Positions 1 to 8,974 of a stretch of DNA of 35,787 nucleotides are shown piece after piece; positions within the stretch are counted from its first letter, which is position 1; each line of letters starts with the position of its first letter. The notes beneath the pieces are model-generated. The model was not told the DNA's origin. It saw only the letters and a list, made by a program, of their open reading frames with translations, and ran no database searches. This DNA is from Kiritimatiellia bacterium. GTDB taxonomy: Bacteria > Verrucomicrobiota > Kiritimatiellia > SLAD01. The DNA is taken from NCBI GenBank assembly GCA_007126515.1, contig SLBD01000188.1, forward strand, positions 1 to 35,787, written 5' to 3'. Made by a program: the position numbers and the translations under genes.

Positions 1-100
1 CCGCTCTCGTGTACCGATTTCCTCTTTGACAGCAGCTTCGCTTGGTAGATCATCCATGTTGGCGAACGAGGGCTCGTTTAACAAAGAGGTAGTGCGTATT

Positions 101-410
101 ATGGCTAAATCAAAAGGACCCGAGTTCCTGCGTTTCTGCATCCCCATCATCGATGTCCTTTGCGATCTGGGCGGATCAGGGCGTCCTGCTGAAGTCACCG
201 ACTTGGTTTTGGAACGATTACATGTTTCAGAAGCCGAGCAGGAAATCGCCAATCAAAACGGGGGATCACGGGCGCGAAATCAGGTTGCATGGGCCTATTG
301 AGTTGGTGGACGGAGAGAAACTTATCGACATGTTTGAATCTCTTAGCCTCGGCCTTCGCCCTAAGAAAGACTACGAAATTGATGAACAGTTTTTTGTTCA
401 ATTCAAATAG
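101..410 (+). pseudogene. Mrr-type restriction endonuclease remnant: N-terminal winged-helix part joined out of frame to the C-terminal tail, catalytic core absent
   Basis: Frame of ORF 26..301 reads FLRFCIPIIDVLCDLGGSGRPAEVTDLVLERLHVSEAEQEIANQNGGSRARNQVAWA (Mrr_N-like). Frame of ORF 153..410 reads GPIELVDGEKLIDMFESLSLGLRPKKDYEIDEQFF (Mrr C-terminal-like). No PD-(D/E)XK domain lies between. Confidence 0.65.
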
Positions 411-440
411 CCACTCATACAGATGGTGAAGGAGGCAGTA

Positions 441-821
441 ATGGAACCATTTGTTGTTGTCATTGGGTTTGTGATGTTAGCCATTGTAATTCGGTTGGTA
501 GCTGGATCATTCGACGGGGACCGAGTTGAAGCCTACGTAAGGGGAAAAGGATGGGAACTGGTTGATCGGAGCTGGAATCCTTTAGGGCCAGGATGGTTTG
601 GTGAAAAGAATGCTCGCATCTATCGCATCATGTATCGGGACACCCAAGACAACCTGCATCACGCACATGTCAAAACCTCTATGTTGAGCGGCGTCTACCT
701 CACCAACGATGAGATCGTCGAACATAGCCCCGAAAGCCATAGGACGAAAGAACAGTTGCTGGCAGATGAAAATCAGCGTTTGAAAGAACGTCTCAAGGAA
801 TTGGAAAAGGGTAAGAGATAA
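441..821 (+). CDS. Hypothetical protein with N-terminal transmembrane segment and C-terminal charged coiled coil
   Basis: ORF 423..821; ATG at 441 preceded by GGAGG; hydrophobic FVVVIGFVMLAIVIRLV; Lys/Glu-rich tail. Confidence 0.55.
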   Translation: MEPFVVVIGFVMLAIVIRLVAGSFDGDRVEAYVRGKGWELVDRSWNPLGPGWFGEKNARIYRIMYRDTQDNLHHAHVKTSMLSGVYLTNDEIVEHSPESHRTKEQLLADENQRLKERLKELEKGKR

Positions 822-828
822 CCCGCGG

Positions 829-884
829 GTCATTCCGACCGAAGTCCTGGAGCGACGCGACGGGACGAAGTGGAGGAATCTCCA
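829..884. repeat. Dispersed intergenic element of the GTCATTCCGA(S)CGAAG...GAGGAATCT type
   Basis: gtcattccgaccgaagtcctggagcgacgcgacgggacgaagtggaggaatctcc, noncoding gap; resembles a sequence type common in bacterial MAG intergenic regions. Confidence 0.4.
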
Positions 885-1006
885 GCGTTTCCCACGCAAC
901 AGATCTCTCGCCGCTGTTGTTTCTCACTCCTCACCATGCTGGTCTTGAGCGGACGCAGAATTCTGAAAATAGCTTATAGGCTATTGATTGAAACAATCCG
1001 AAACGC

Positions 1007-1030
1007 AGCTATAGCTTATAAGCTATAGCT
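1007..1030. repeat. 24-bp perfect palindrome
   Basis: AGCTATAGCTTATAAGCTATAGCT equals its own reverse complement; near-copy ATAGCTTATAGGCTAT at 969-984. Confidence 0.9.
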
Positions 1031-1094
1031 TGCCGAAGCAGGCTGGAAGCCTGTTTCACCCTGTATCGCAAGTGCAAAGGCGGTTTGGCGCGGT

Positions 1095-1201
1095 TTCCAC
1101 TCAATGGAAGAAAAAACGGCGGTTTTCCATTCAATGGAAACTTTTTAATGCATTTTTCCACTCAATGGAAATTTTTCGGTCCGTTTTTCCATTCAATGGA
1201 A
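1095..1201. repeat. Phased palindrome array 1: four copies of TTCCA[C/T]TCAATGGAA
   Basis: Copies at 1095-1109, 1125-1139, 1156-1170 and 1187-1201; start-to-start distances 30, 31, 31; variants alternate C,T,C,T. Confidence 0.95.
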
Positions 1202-1284
1202 AAATATTGGGGCCCACCTTGAACCTTTCCGAACTGGATTGTGTCCCAAGTTTGGAATCAAAATTGGCAATCGGAGGATTCAAC

Positions 1285-2469
1285 ATGAAGAGAATGATTA
1301 TATTTTTATTTTTTGCTGCACTGGCTGTATCGGCCCAGGCAGGGTTTGAGGATGAGGTGATCTTCTCGCGCAGTCGGACGGAGTATGAAATGGTGACTCT
1401 GACCCGGCGGATTGGCGGTTTAAATCGACCGTGGGCGGCGGCGTTTCCGGGCGAGAACCAGTATTTGATTACAGAGCGAGCCGGACGGTTGCTGTTCATT
1501 GATGAAAATGGCCATCGCCATGAGGTATCCGGATTACCGGATGATCTGGTTGCGATTAACCAAGGCGGGTTGCTGGATATCGTGCTGCACCCGGAATTTG
1601 AAGAGAATGGCTGGATTTACATGACGTATTCCCAAGGGACCCGCGCAGCGACAGCCACGACCCTGATTCGGGCTCGCTTGGATGGCACGACGTTGGTGGA
1701 TGTGGAGCAGCTGTTTACGCAGGATCGAACTTCGTCGCCGGGGCGCCATTATGGGTCGCGTATCCTCTTCACGGATTCGAATATGCTGCTGATGACGATT
1801 GGGGATCGAGGCACTCATCCAGAGCGTGCTCAGGATCCCTTGGATCATGCCGGCACGGTGATCCGGCTGCGCGACGATGGATCGATTCCCGAGGACAATC
1901 CGTTTGTGGGGAATCCACGGTATCTGCCAGAAATCTTCTCGTATGGTCATCGGAATATTCAGGGAATTGCGATGCATCCCATCACGGGAGAGATTTGGGC
2001 GACCGACCATGGCGCGCGCGGCGGGGATCGATTGGACCGAATCGATGCGGGCCGCAACTACGGCTGGCCGGTTGCAACTCCGAGTCTTAATTACCGCGAT
2101 GGAACTCCGGTGTCGGATACCCGCGTCGGGTTTGGGTATGTTCCGCCTGTCTTTGAGATTCTGCCGACATTGGCTCCGTCGGGATTGGCGTTCGCGGATG
2201 CATCCACGTTTCCACGCTGGGAGGGAGATCTGTTGGCTGGCGGCTTGGCGAGTCGTCAATTGCAGCGCATGGTGCCGGCGTATGGTCCCCTTTCAAAATT
2301 TAAGGACGGGCAGCGTCGCATCACTATCGAAGGCCCATACTTAGCTCATTCCGAGATCCTGCTAATCAATCAAATCGGGCGAATTCGCGACGTCCGGACA
2401 GGGCCGGGCGGGAACGTTTATATCCTTACCGATGAGAGCAATGGCGGATTGTATCGATTGACGCCGTAG
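1285..2469 (+). CDS. PQQ-dependent sugar dehydrogenase family protein (glucose/sorbosone dehydrogenase-like, YliI type), exported
   Basis: Signal peptide MKRMIIFLFFAALAVSAQA; RBS GGAGGA; motifs GDRG, IFSYGHRNIQGIAMHP, WATDHGARGGDRLDRIDAGRNYGWP. Confidence 0.85.
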   Translation: MKRMIIFLFFAALAVSAQAGFEDEVIFSRSRTEYEMVTLTRRIGGLNRPWAAAFPGENQYLITERAGRLLFIDENGHRHEVSGLPDDLVAINQGGLLDIVLHPEFEENGWIYMTYSQGTRAATATTLIRARLDGTTLVDVEQLFTQDRTSSPGRHYGSRILFTDSNMLLMTIGDRGTHPERAQDPLDHAGTVIRLRDDGSIPEDNPFVGNPRYLPEIFSYGHRNIQGIAMHPITGEIWATDHGARGGDRLDRIDAGRNYGWPVATPSLNYRDGTPVSDTRVGFGYVPPVFEILPTLAPSGLAFADASTFPRWEGDLLAGGLASRQLQRMVPAYGPLSKFKDGQRRITIEGPYLAHSEILLINQIGRIRDVRTGPGGNVYILTDESNGGLYRLTP

Positions 2470-2552
2470 TTCTCTGCTTGACGCAACTCGCTCGCTTGCC
2501 TAGCCTTGACCATTGGCATCCGCGCTTGGATGCGAAGGTGTGAAGGTGTGAC

Positions 2553-3968
2553 ATGGGTCGCTGTTTAATACGCGATATTCATACGTTGGTGACGATGGTA
2601 GACGGGGAGCCCGACCTGAGCGGGGCGCATCTGCTGATCGAAGGCAACCGGATTGCAAAGATTCTCCGGGCGGAAGACCGTGCGGAGGCGGACGCGTGGG
2701 CGGGCGAGGCCGAGACGGAAATTATTGATGGACGCTGGTGTGTGGTTTACCCCGGCTTCATCAACATGCATCATCACCTTTACCAAACCCTGACTCGCAA
2801 TATCCCCCACGTCCAAAATGCCAAGTTATTCGATTGGCTGATCGGCCTCTACGAAGTCTGGCGCGAACTCAGCGAGGAGGCGGTGGAGGTGAGCACGCAA
2901 ATTGGTTGCGGCGAACTGCTGCTTTCCGGCTGCACGACAACTACCGATCATTTTTATGTGTTTCCGGAAAAAGCGTCGGCGGAGCTGTTGGATGTGGAAA
3001 TCAAAGCTGCGCGGCGGATCGGCATGCGCTTTCATCCGACGCGCGGCAGCATGAGTCGGGGCCGGTCGCAGGGCGGATTGCCGCCGGATGACCTGGTGCA
3101 AACGGCAGATGCAATTCTGGCGGATTGTAACCGGGTTATTGATGCGTACCACGATCCCGAACCGTTTTCGATGTGCCGGATTATTCTGGCTCCCTGCTCG
3201 CCGTTCTCGGTGACGACGGAGTTGCTGTCGGAAACGGCGGAACTGGCGAGGCAACGGCAGGTTCGCTGTCACACGCATTTGTGCGAAACGATCGATGAAG
3301 AAGAGTTCTGCCTGCAAACCCATGGCATGCGGCCACTGGCCTACATGGAGAAAACCGGCTGGGTGGGCGAGGATGTCTGGTACGCGCATGGCATCTACTT
3401 TAATGACGACGAAATTCGGCTGCTGGCGGAATCGCAGACCGGCATCTCCCACTGTCCTTCGTCCAATCTGCGCCTGGGCTCGGGAATCGCCCCGATTCCG
3501 AAAATGCTGGATGCGGGCGTGCGCGTGGGATTGGGTGTCGATGGCAGCGCCAGCAACGATGCATCGAATATTGGCCGCGAAATGCAGATGGCCTTGCTGG
3601 TGCATCGCGTTGGGACGGGCGTGGAGGCGATGCCGCCGCGACCGGTGCTGCGCATGGCGACGCGTGGGGGCGCAACGATTTTGGGGCAACCGGAGATTGG
3701 CCAGTTGGCTCCGGGCGCAGCAGCGGATGTGGCGATGTTCCGGCTGGACAAGATCGACTATGCGGGGGCGATGAGCGATCCCGCCCATGCGATGCTGTTT
3801 TGCGGCTCGGGGCCGCGCACTGAATTGACGATGGTAAATGGCCGGATCGTGGTCCGCGGTGGAAAACTGGTGGACGTGGATGAAGAGGCCTTGTTCCATC
3901 GCGCCAATGCAATTGCTGAGAAGATGTTAACGGAAACCGAACGCAAAACCGGCCAAGCATACCGGTAG
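2553..3968 (+). CDS. Amidohydrolase, 8-oxoguanine deaminase-like (COG0402)
   Basis: GFINMHHHLYQTLTR, HTHLCET, ISHCPSSNLRLGSGIAP, GVDGSASND motifs. Confidence 0.8.
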   Translation: MGRCLIRDIHTLVTMVDGEPDLSGAHLLIEGNRIAKILRAEDRAEADAWAGEAETEIIDGRWCVVYPGFINMHHHLYQTLTRNIPHVQNAKLFDWLIGLYEVWRELSEEAVEVSTQIGCGELLLSGCTTTTDHFYVFPEKASAELLDVEIKAARRIGMRFHPTRGSMSRGRSQGGLPPDDLVQTADAILADCNRVIDAYHDPEPFSMCRIILAPCSPFSVTTELLSETAELARQRQVRCHTHLCETIDEEEFCLQTHGMRPLAYMEKTGWVGEDVWYAHGIYFNDDEIRLLAESQTGISHCPSSNLRLGSGIAPIPKMLDAGVRVGLGVDGSASNDASNIGREMQMALLVHRVGTGVEAMPPRPVLRMATRGGATILGQPEIGQLAPGAAADVAMFRLDKIDYAGAMSDPAHAMLFCGSGPRTELTMVNGRIVVRGGKLVDVDEEALFHRANAIAEKMLTETERKTGQAYR

Positions 3969-3978
3969 GAGGCTGCCC

Positions 3979-4827
3979 ATGATGAACTATGTTGATTTCA
4001 AAACTCCAGCCAGCGTGGCAGAAGCGCGGGCACTGATGAAAGAACTGGGACCGCAAGCATCCCCTGTGGCTGGATCTACATTGCATGTGTTTCTACGGGA
4101 TGAATCACCGAAAGTAGCGGTGGATATTTCGCGCCTGGGATTGAACTCGATTGACACCCTTCCCGACGGATACCGCATTGGCGCGACCAGTACGGTGGGC
4201 GATCTACAGGACTTTCATGCACCGGGGTGGGTGCTGGATCGGGTGGCACGAGAATTCGTGACGCAGCCGATTCGCAATGTGGCGACGTTGGGCGGATCGA
4301 TTATCCGCGTATTCCCGTGGTCGGATCTGCCGATTCCGCTGTTGGCGTTGGATGCGGTCATGGAAATTGAAGGCGACGAAACCCGTCGCATTGCGGCGGG
4401 CGACTTCTTCAAGTCGCAACCGTTTCATCATCTGCAGTCAGGTGATTTGCTGACGGCGATCCATGTCCCGGCCTTGGCATCGGGGCAAGGGTTCGGCTAT
4501 CACAAGGAGCGCCGGACGACAACGGACTTCAGTCGCTGTTCAGTGGCTGTGTGGATGGCCTTGGAGGACGATCGCGTAGCGGATGTACGGATTGCGATTG
4601 GTGCCGCTGTGCCGATGCCGTGCCGAATGAAGGCGATGGAGCAGGCGCTGAAAGGCAAGAAGCCGACGCAAAGCAATTTCGAAAGCGCAGTGCAAGCGGG
4701 CCTTGATGAAGGTCACTGGAAGGGATTGCACGGGATTTCCAATGAATATGCGCGTCATTTGGCGTCGGTGATTGTCGTCGACATGTTGCACGCCGCCACC
4801 GATGAGGCGAAAGGAGACGCAGTATGA
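3979..4827 (+). CDS. Xanthine dehydrogenase family FAD-binding subunit
   Basis: CoxM/XdhB-like: SPVAGSTLHVFLRDE, TQPIRNVATLGGSI; neighbouring Fe-S and Mo subunits. Confidence 0.85.
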   Translation: MMNYVDFKTPASVAEARALMKELGPQASPVAGSTLHVFLRDESPKVAVDISRLGLNSIDTLPDGYRIGATSTVGDLQDFHAPGWVLDRVAREFVTQPIRNVATLGGSIIRVFPWSDLPIPLLALDAVMEIEGDETRRIAAGDFFKSQPFHHLQSGDLLTAIHVPALASGQGFGYHKERRTTTDFSRCSVAVWMALEDDRVADVRIAIGAAVPMPCRMKAMEQALKGKKPTQSNFESAVQAGLDEGHWKGLHGISNEYARHLASVIVVDMLHAATDEAKGDAV

Positions 4828-5297
4828 AGCAGATTACGTTTACCCTCAACGGGCGCAAGCGCCAATGGGACATTGCGCCCGACGAAACCTTGATCGACTT
4901 GCTGCGGCGACAGGGCCTAACCGGCACCAAGCGCGGCTGCGATACGGGCATGTGCGGCTCGTGCGCCGTGATTATCGATGGGCGCGCCGTCAACGCATGC
5001 ATTTACTATGCCTTCCAAGTCGATGGGCGCACGGTGGAGACAATTGAAGGTGTGGGCGATTTTGATCGGCCGCACCCGCTGCAAACGGCGCTGGCCGACG
5101 CGGGAGCTGTACAGTGTGGTTTTTGCACACCTGGATTCATTATGACAGCCAAGGCATTACTGGATCGGAAACCCAATGCGGAGGACGCGGATTTTCGGCA
5201 GCATTTGGATGGGAACCTGTGCCGCTGCACAGGGTATGTAAAGATTGAGCAAGCGATTCGCAGTTGCTCCACAGCCGCAGAAGGAGGAGCGCAATGA
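4824..5297 (+). CDS. Xanthine dehydrogenase family (2Fe-2S)-binding subunit
   Basis: CDTGMCGSCAVIIDG and QCGFCTPGFIMTAKALL...GNLCRCTGYVKI motifs. Confidence 0.92.
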   Translation: MKQITFTLNGRKRQWDIAPDETLIDLLRRQGLTGTKRGCDTGMCGSCAVIIDGRAVNACIYYAFQVDGRTVETIEGVGDFDRPHPLQTALADAGAVQCGFCTPGFIMTAKALLDRKPNAEDADFRQHLDGNLCRCTGYVKIEQAIRSCSTAAEGGAQ

Positions 5298-7639
5298 GCA
5301 AACGAGAATTCAAAGTCGTCAACAAGCCGCTGCGGAAGATCGATGCGATGTCGCTGGCCTTAGGGAAACCCGCGTATGTCGGCGATTTCAAACCGGCCGA
5401 TGCGCTGGTCATCAAGATGCTGGGCAGCCCCCATGCCCACGCGCGGATCAAGTCGATCGATATTTCGGCGGCGGAAGCGATGCCGGGGGTTCATGCGGTG
5501 TTGTATTACGGCAACGTGCCGCGGATCGTTCACACCACAGCCGGGCAGGGATATCCAGAGCCCTCGCCGTATGACACGTTCATGTTTGACAGCAAAATGC
5601 GCTTTGTCGGCGATCGCGTAGCGGCTGTTGCCGCGGAGTCGAACAAGATCGCGCTGGCGGCGTTGAAGGCGATCCAGGTCGAATACGAAGTCCTTGAGCC
5701 AGTCTTTCGAATTCAGGATGCGATGCAGGATGGCGCACCTGTGATTCATGATGAACCCGAGGCAAAAGCCGTCATTCCCGTTCCCTACGATGCCAAGCGC
5801 AATATGGCCGCGAAAGTGGACATGGAAATCGGCGACCTGGAGAAGGGATTGGCCGCAGCCGATGTAACGGTCGATGTGCCGTTCTATAATCATTATGCGC
5901 AGCATTGCCCGGTCGAGCCGCATGTGTCCATGGCCTGGGTGGACCGCGAGGACCGTATCATCATCACCACGAGCACGCAGGTGCCGTTCCACTGCCGCCG
6001 GATTGTGGCGCAGACGTTGGATGTGCCCGTGCAGAGGATTCGCGTCATCAAGCCACGCATTGGCGGGGGCTTCGGCGCGAAACAGGAAATTGTGCTCGAA
6101 GATGTGGTGGCGATGATGGCGCTGCGAACGCGGCGACCGGTGTACTGGGAGTACACACGCGAAGAGGAGTTTGTGGCTTCCCGGACAAGGCATCCGATGT
6201 TGATGCGTATCCGCATGGGCGCCAAACGCGATGGCACAATCACGGCGATCGGCCTCGATGCTACGTCCAACACAGGATGGAACGGCAGTCAGGGCCTGAC
6301 TGTGGTCTGCAACAGCGGCAGCAAGATGCTGCCTTTGTATCGCTGCGAAAATATCCACTTCCTTGGCATGGCGGTCTACACCAACTTGCCGGCGGGAGGC
6401 GCATACCGCGGCTATGGCGCAACTCAGGCGGCGTTTGCATTTGAAAGCGCCATGGACGAAATCGCGGAAAAGATCGGCATGGATCCGTTGCAGTTCCGGT
6501 CCATGAACCACATTCGTAAAGGCGAAACCTCGCCGGTGTTCCGTGCCTTGGGCGAGGGACGTGAGGGGGTCGACCAAGCCATTACCAGTTGCGAGTTGGC
6601 CCGCTGTATCAAAGCCGGCGCGAAGGAAATTGGTTGGCGCAAGCGCAAGCCGCACACAGCGAAGAAGGGGCGGTATCGACGCGGGATCGGCATGGCTTGT
6701 CTGATGCAGGGGTCGGCGATTCCGGAGATCGACATGGGCGCTGCGTCCATGAAGATGAACGAGGATGGCTCGTTCAACTTATTGATGGGCGCCACGGATC
6801 TCGGTACCGGCAGTGACACCGTGCTGGCTCAAATTGCTGCGGAGCAGTTGGGGACCACGCTCGATAAGATCATTGTGTACTCGTCCGACACCGACATGAC
6901 CCCGTTCGATGTGGGCGCGTATGCGTCGAGCACGACGTACTTGAGCGGTCAGGCCGTCTTGAATGTGGCTCAGAAGGTGCGCAAGCAGATCCTCAAGGTT
7001 GGCGCCGACATGTTGGACTGCAAGGCGTCCGAGCTGGGTATTGAGGATGCCAAGGTAATCCGCAAAAATGGCGAGTCGGTGACCTTTTCCGAGATCGCGT
7101 TGTATTCCATGTATGCGTCCAATCAGTTCCAGATTGGCGATATGTCGTCCAAGATCGTGCATCATTCCCCGCCGCCGTTTGCGGCGCATTTTGCCGATGT
7201 GGAAGTCGACACGTACACGGGGCGCGTCCGCGTTGTGAAATACGTCGCGGCAGCGGACTGCGGTACGCCGATTCATCCGCGACTGGCCGAAGGCCAGGTG
7301 GAAGGCGCGGTCATGAACGGGATCTGCTATGCCTTGACCGAAGAATACTTGTTCAATGACAAGGGGCGGATGACCAACGGCAACTTTGGCGACTACAAGT
7401 TATACACGGTCAGCGATCTGCCGGAAATGAAAACGATCCTGGTGCCCAGCTACGAAAAGACTGGTCCGTATGGCGCCAAGAGTATCGCTGAAATTGGTAT
7501 CAACGGTCCGTTGCCAGCGATTGCCAATGCCATCTACAACGCCTGTGGCGTCCGTTTGCGAACGGGTCCATTCACGGCGGAGAAAGTCTGGCGCTCCTTG
7601 CAGGCGGGCGGTGAAATCCCATTTGAGGAAGGCCATTAG
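5294..7639 (+). CDS. Xanthine dehydrogenase family molybdopterin-binding subunit
   Basis: RIGGGFGAKQE, GGAYRGYGATQ, DLGTGSDTVLAQIAAEQLG, SIAEIGINGPLPAIANAI; ATG at 5294 overlaps previous stop. Confidence 0.9.
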   Translation: MSKREFKVVNKPLRKIDAMSLALGKPAYVGDFKPADALVIKMLGSPHAHARIKSIDISAAEAMPGVHAVLYYGNVPRIVHTTAGQGYPEPSPYDTFMFDSKMRFVGDRVAAVAAESNKIALAALKAIQVEYEVLEPVFRIQDAMQDGAPVIHDEPEAKAVIPVPYDAKRNMAAKVDMEIGDLEKGLAAADVTVDVPFYNHYAQHCPVEPHVSMAWVDREDRIIITTSTQVPFHCRRIVAQTLDVPVQRIRVIKPRIGGGFGAKQEIVLEDVVAMMALRTRRPVYWEYTREEEFVASRTRHPMLMRIRMGAKRDGTITAIGLDATSNTGWNGSQGLTVVCNSGSKMLPLYRCENIHFLGMAVYTNLPAGGAYRGYGATQAAFAFESAMDEIAEKIGMDPLQFRSMNHIRKGETSPVFRALGEGREGVDQAITSCELARCIKAGAKEIGWRKRKPHTAKKGRYRRGIGMACLMQGSAIPEIDMGAASMKMNEDGSFNLLMGATDLGTGSDTVLAQIAAEQLGTTLDKIIVYSSDTDMTPFDVGAYASSTTYLSGQAVLNVAQKVRKQILKVGADMLDCKASELGIEDAKVIRKNGESVTFSEIALYSMYASNQFQIGDMSSKIVHHSPPPFAAHFADVEVDTYTGRVRVVKYVAAADCGTPIHPRLAEGQVEGAVMNGICYALTEEYLFNDKGRMTNGNFGDYKLYTVSDLPEMKTILVPSYEKTGPYGAKSIAEIGINGPLPAIANAIYNACGVRLRTGPFTAEKVWRSLQAGGEIPFEEGH

Positions 7640-7660
7640 ACATTCTCCCTTGAAATCCAA

Positions 7661-7688
7661 TTGACAGAGAGAGTCTGTTTTTCATAAG
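7661..7688 (+). promoter_or_regulatory. Possible sigma70-type promoter upstream of rpsU
   Basis: TTGACA at 7661-7666, 16-nt spacer, CATAAG at 7683-7688 (weak -10). Confidence 0.3.
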
Positions 7689-7771
7689 GTTCAGATCGTT
7701 TTTCCCCGATTTTCGAAATTGTTGGCAATTATCGAAGCGGGTGGATGGAAGGGAGTGTGAGTTAAACTACC

Positions 7772-7951
7772 GTGTCTGAAGTAAAAGTACGAAAAGGTGA
7801 ATCCGTGGACAAGGCCTTGCGCCGGCTGAAGAAGAAGCTGGACCGCGAGGGGACTATGCGCGAGATTCGATCGCATCGACATTACGAAAAGCCCAGCGTG
7901 AAGCGACGACGCAAGTCGGCGCGTGCCCGCACGCGGCCCGTAATGCGCTAA
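7772..7951 (+). CDS. rpsU: 30S ribosomal protein bS21
   Basis: GTG-start ORF of 59 aa: (M)[58 protein letters not shown]; not in ORF track. Confidence 0.93.
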   Translation: MSEVKVRKGESVDKALRRLKKKLDREGTMREIRSHRHYEKPSVKRRRKSARARTRPVMR

Positions 7952-7967
7952 TAATTCTATCATTCAC

Positions 7968-8015
7968 GCGCTCCCCCTCGTGATCCGTGCGAACGCGAGC
8001 GGGGGCGCTTTTTTT
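7968..8015 (+). terminator. Rho-independent terminator downstream of rpsU
   Basis: gcgctccccctcg...cgagcgggggcgc imperfect stem followed by TTTTTTT. Confidence 0.75.
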
Positions 8016-8022
8016 ATGTGTC

Positions 8023-8955
8023 ATGGCTGAGCCACATATTGCTTTAACGACTCGCTGGAATGCCCAGCGCCACGGTCGCGGCGAAAGCTTGATCGAGGAA
8101 ATTCTTGAGCTGGGCTTTGATCGCGTCGAGCTTGGGTACGATACGCGTCCCGATCTCGTCCCGGGCATCCGCGCCATGGTTGAATCGGGCGCAGTAACAG
8201 TCGACAGCGTCCACAATTTTTGCCCGGTGCCCATGGTCGCGCACCGAGGTCACCCGGAAATCTTCACGTTGGGACACAAAGATCGACGCGTTCGGGAACT
8301 CGCCGTGACACACACAGCAGAAACGATTCGTTTTGCCTCAGAAATCGGGGCCAAAGTCGTGGTGACTCATTGTGGCAATATCGACATGCCGCGCTATTCG
8401 CAGCAACTGGTGAGTTTGTGCGAACAACAGCAGCAATTTTCGCCGCATTATGAAAAATTGAAATTAAAGCTGCAAGTGAAGCGCGAGAAGAAATCGAAAC
8501 GCCAACTCCGCTATTGGTACGAGGGATTGGAAAGATTGCTTCCAGTGCTCGAACAATGTCAGGTGATGCTGGGCATGGAAAACCTGCCGACGTGGGAGGC
8601 AATCCCAACGGAAGCCGAGCTGGAACAAGCCCTGCTGCATTTTCGATCCCCATGGCTCAAATGTTGGTACGACATGGGGCACGGACAGATTCGAGAGAAC
8701 CTAGGACTGATCAACGCCGAACGCTGGCTTGATCGACTCCAGCCATATTTGGCAGGAATGCATGTCCATGATGTTGTCCCACCCGGATACGACCATGTAA
8801 TGCCCCCCCACGGTGCCATGGATTTTTCTCGCTATAAGCGATTTTCTGACCTTAATATCATCCGAGTCATTGAACCGACCCCTCGCACTCCGGCTGATGA
8901 AATTCAAGAGGCGCTGGCTTTCTTGAAAGCCGCCTGGGGCGAAGAAAGAATATAA
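8023..8955 (+). CDS. Sugar phosphate isomerase/epimerase family protein (xylose isomerase-like TIM barrel)
   Basis: [36 protein letters not shown] pattern of AP-endonuclease-2-like TIM barrels. Confidence 0.75.
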   Translation: MAEPHIALTTRWNAQRHGRGESLIEEILELGFDRVELGYDTRPDLVPGIRAMVESGAVTVDSVHNFCPVPMVAHRGHPEIFTLGHKDRRVRELAVTHTAETIRFASEIGAKVVVTHCGNIDMPRYSQQLVSLCEQQQQFSPHYEKLKLKLQVKREKKSKRQLRYWYEGLERLLPVLEQCQVMLGMENLPTWEAIPTEAELEQALLHFRSPWLKCWYDMGHGQIRENLGLINAERWLDRLQPYLAGMHVHDVVPPGYDHVMPPHGAMDFSRYKRFSDLNIIRVIEPTPRTPADEIQEALAFLKAAWGEERI

Positions 8956-8974
8956 CACGAGGATACTGAATACG

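Noticed and set aside
1095-1201. CRISPR array
   Set aside because: Repeats are only 15 bp palindromes, spacers are 15-16 bp and A/T-biased, and no cas genes are present.
2826-3899. Minus-strand 357-aa ORF
   Set aside because: Antisense to the amidohydrolase gene with clear catalytic motifs; low-complexity His/Arg-rich translation.
5360-6655. Long antisense ORF (431 aa) on the minus strand
   Set aside because: Lies wholly inside the molybdenum hydroxylase gene; composition is His/Arg-rich, typical of antisense translation of a GC-rich gene.
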